Below, in pieces: positions 63,988 through 64,000 of a stretch of DNA of 64,000 bases. Within the stretch, counting starts at the first letter, position 1, and every line of letters begins with the position of its first letter. The translations under genes and the position numbers were made by a program. The notes beneath the pieces were generated by a model. The model worked only from the letters and a program-made list of their open reading frames with translations, had not been told where the DNA came from and searched no databases. The DNA lies in NCBI GenBank assembly GCA_013399015.1, contig VWZX01008439.1, forward strand, positions 54,224 to 118,223. Reading direction: 5' to 3'. The DNA comes from Galbula dea. Lineage: Eukaryota > Chordata > Aves > Piciformes > Galbulidae.

Positions 63988-64000
63988 CACAGAATCATTA
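63988..64000 (-). mobile_element. Probable CR1 3' end cut by the window edge
   Basis: The last bases, TCACAGAATCATTA, are the reverse complement of the TAATGATTCTGTGA terminus seen in CR1 copies A and B. Too short to be certain. Confidence 0.45.

Noticed and set aside
1..64000. CRISPR arrays, tRNA or rRNA genes, viral genes, bacterial operons
   Set aside because: No regularly spaced repeats, cloverleaf-type sequence, rRNA words or viral coding blocks were seen; the sequence is vertebrate nuclear DNA.

Overview
This is vertebrate nuclear DNA, almost certainly from a bird. It is AT-rich, poor in CpG, and nearly free of long open frames. It carries several CR1 LINE fragments with the avian-type 3' end: the 'GGACTAGATGATCTT' block, then ATTCTGTG repeats. 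No complete host protein-coding gene, rRNA, tRNA, CRISPR array or viral gene can be supported. The window reads as intergenic 'gene desert' or the inside of a very large intron.

Layout. A probable conserved non-coding element, rich in homeodomain, POU and forkhead-type sites and unusually CpG-retaining, lies at about 340-740. Short diverged CR1 tails lie near 2447-2572 (+) and 4029-4098 (-). At 8154-9126 sits the most distinctive feature. It is a 5'-truncated RTE-type LINE, not CR1, with a perfect 12-bp target-site duplication (8142-8153 and 9127-9138), an (ATG)4 3' tail, and a 14-nt hairpin with a UUCG loop just before the tail. Its reverse-transcriptase C-terminal frame is broken by only one stop codon. 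From about 9.1 to 37.4 kb the DNA is mostly unique and non-coding, with one old CR1 tail (24728-24820) and two C-rich tracts able to form G-quadruplexes on the minus strand (23185-23211 and 30207-30254).

The right half holds a CR1 fragment at 37455-37655 (-) and two near-identical young CR1 copies in the same orientation (39555-40019 and 56773-57310). It also has an old CR1 tail at 48914-48965, a longer decayed CR1 at 61083-61858 (-), and the first bases of another CR1 at the right edge. Between them are further candidate regulatory blocks. The best are 52850-53110, with three TAATCC-type sites, two of them in a perfect 15-bp inverted repeat, and 55950-56500, with CpG retention, a SOX-type site, E-box and TAATTA. 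Two weak exon candidates (41052-41103 on + and 50865-51082 on -) have plausible splice borders, but neither is recognisable as a known gene.

There is no set of cooperating genes. The biology is retrotransposon history, including a possible horizontally acquired RTE, laid over putative cis-regulatory DNA. Calls of 'conserved element' are inferences from composition and motif density, because no alignment was possible.
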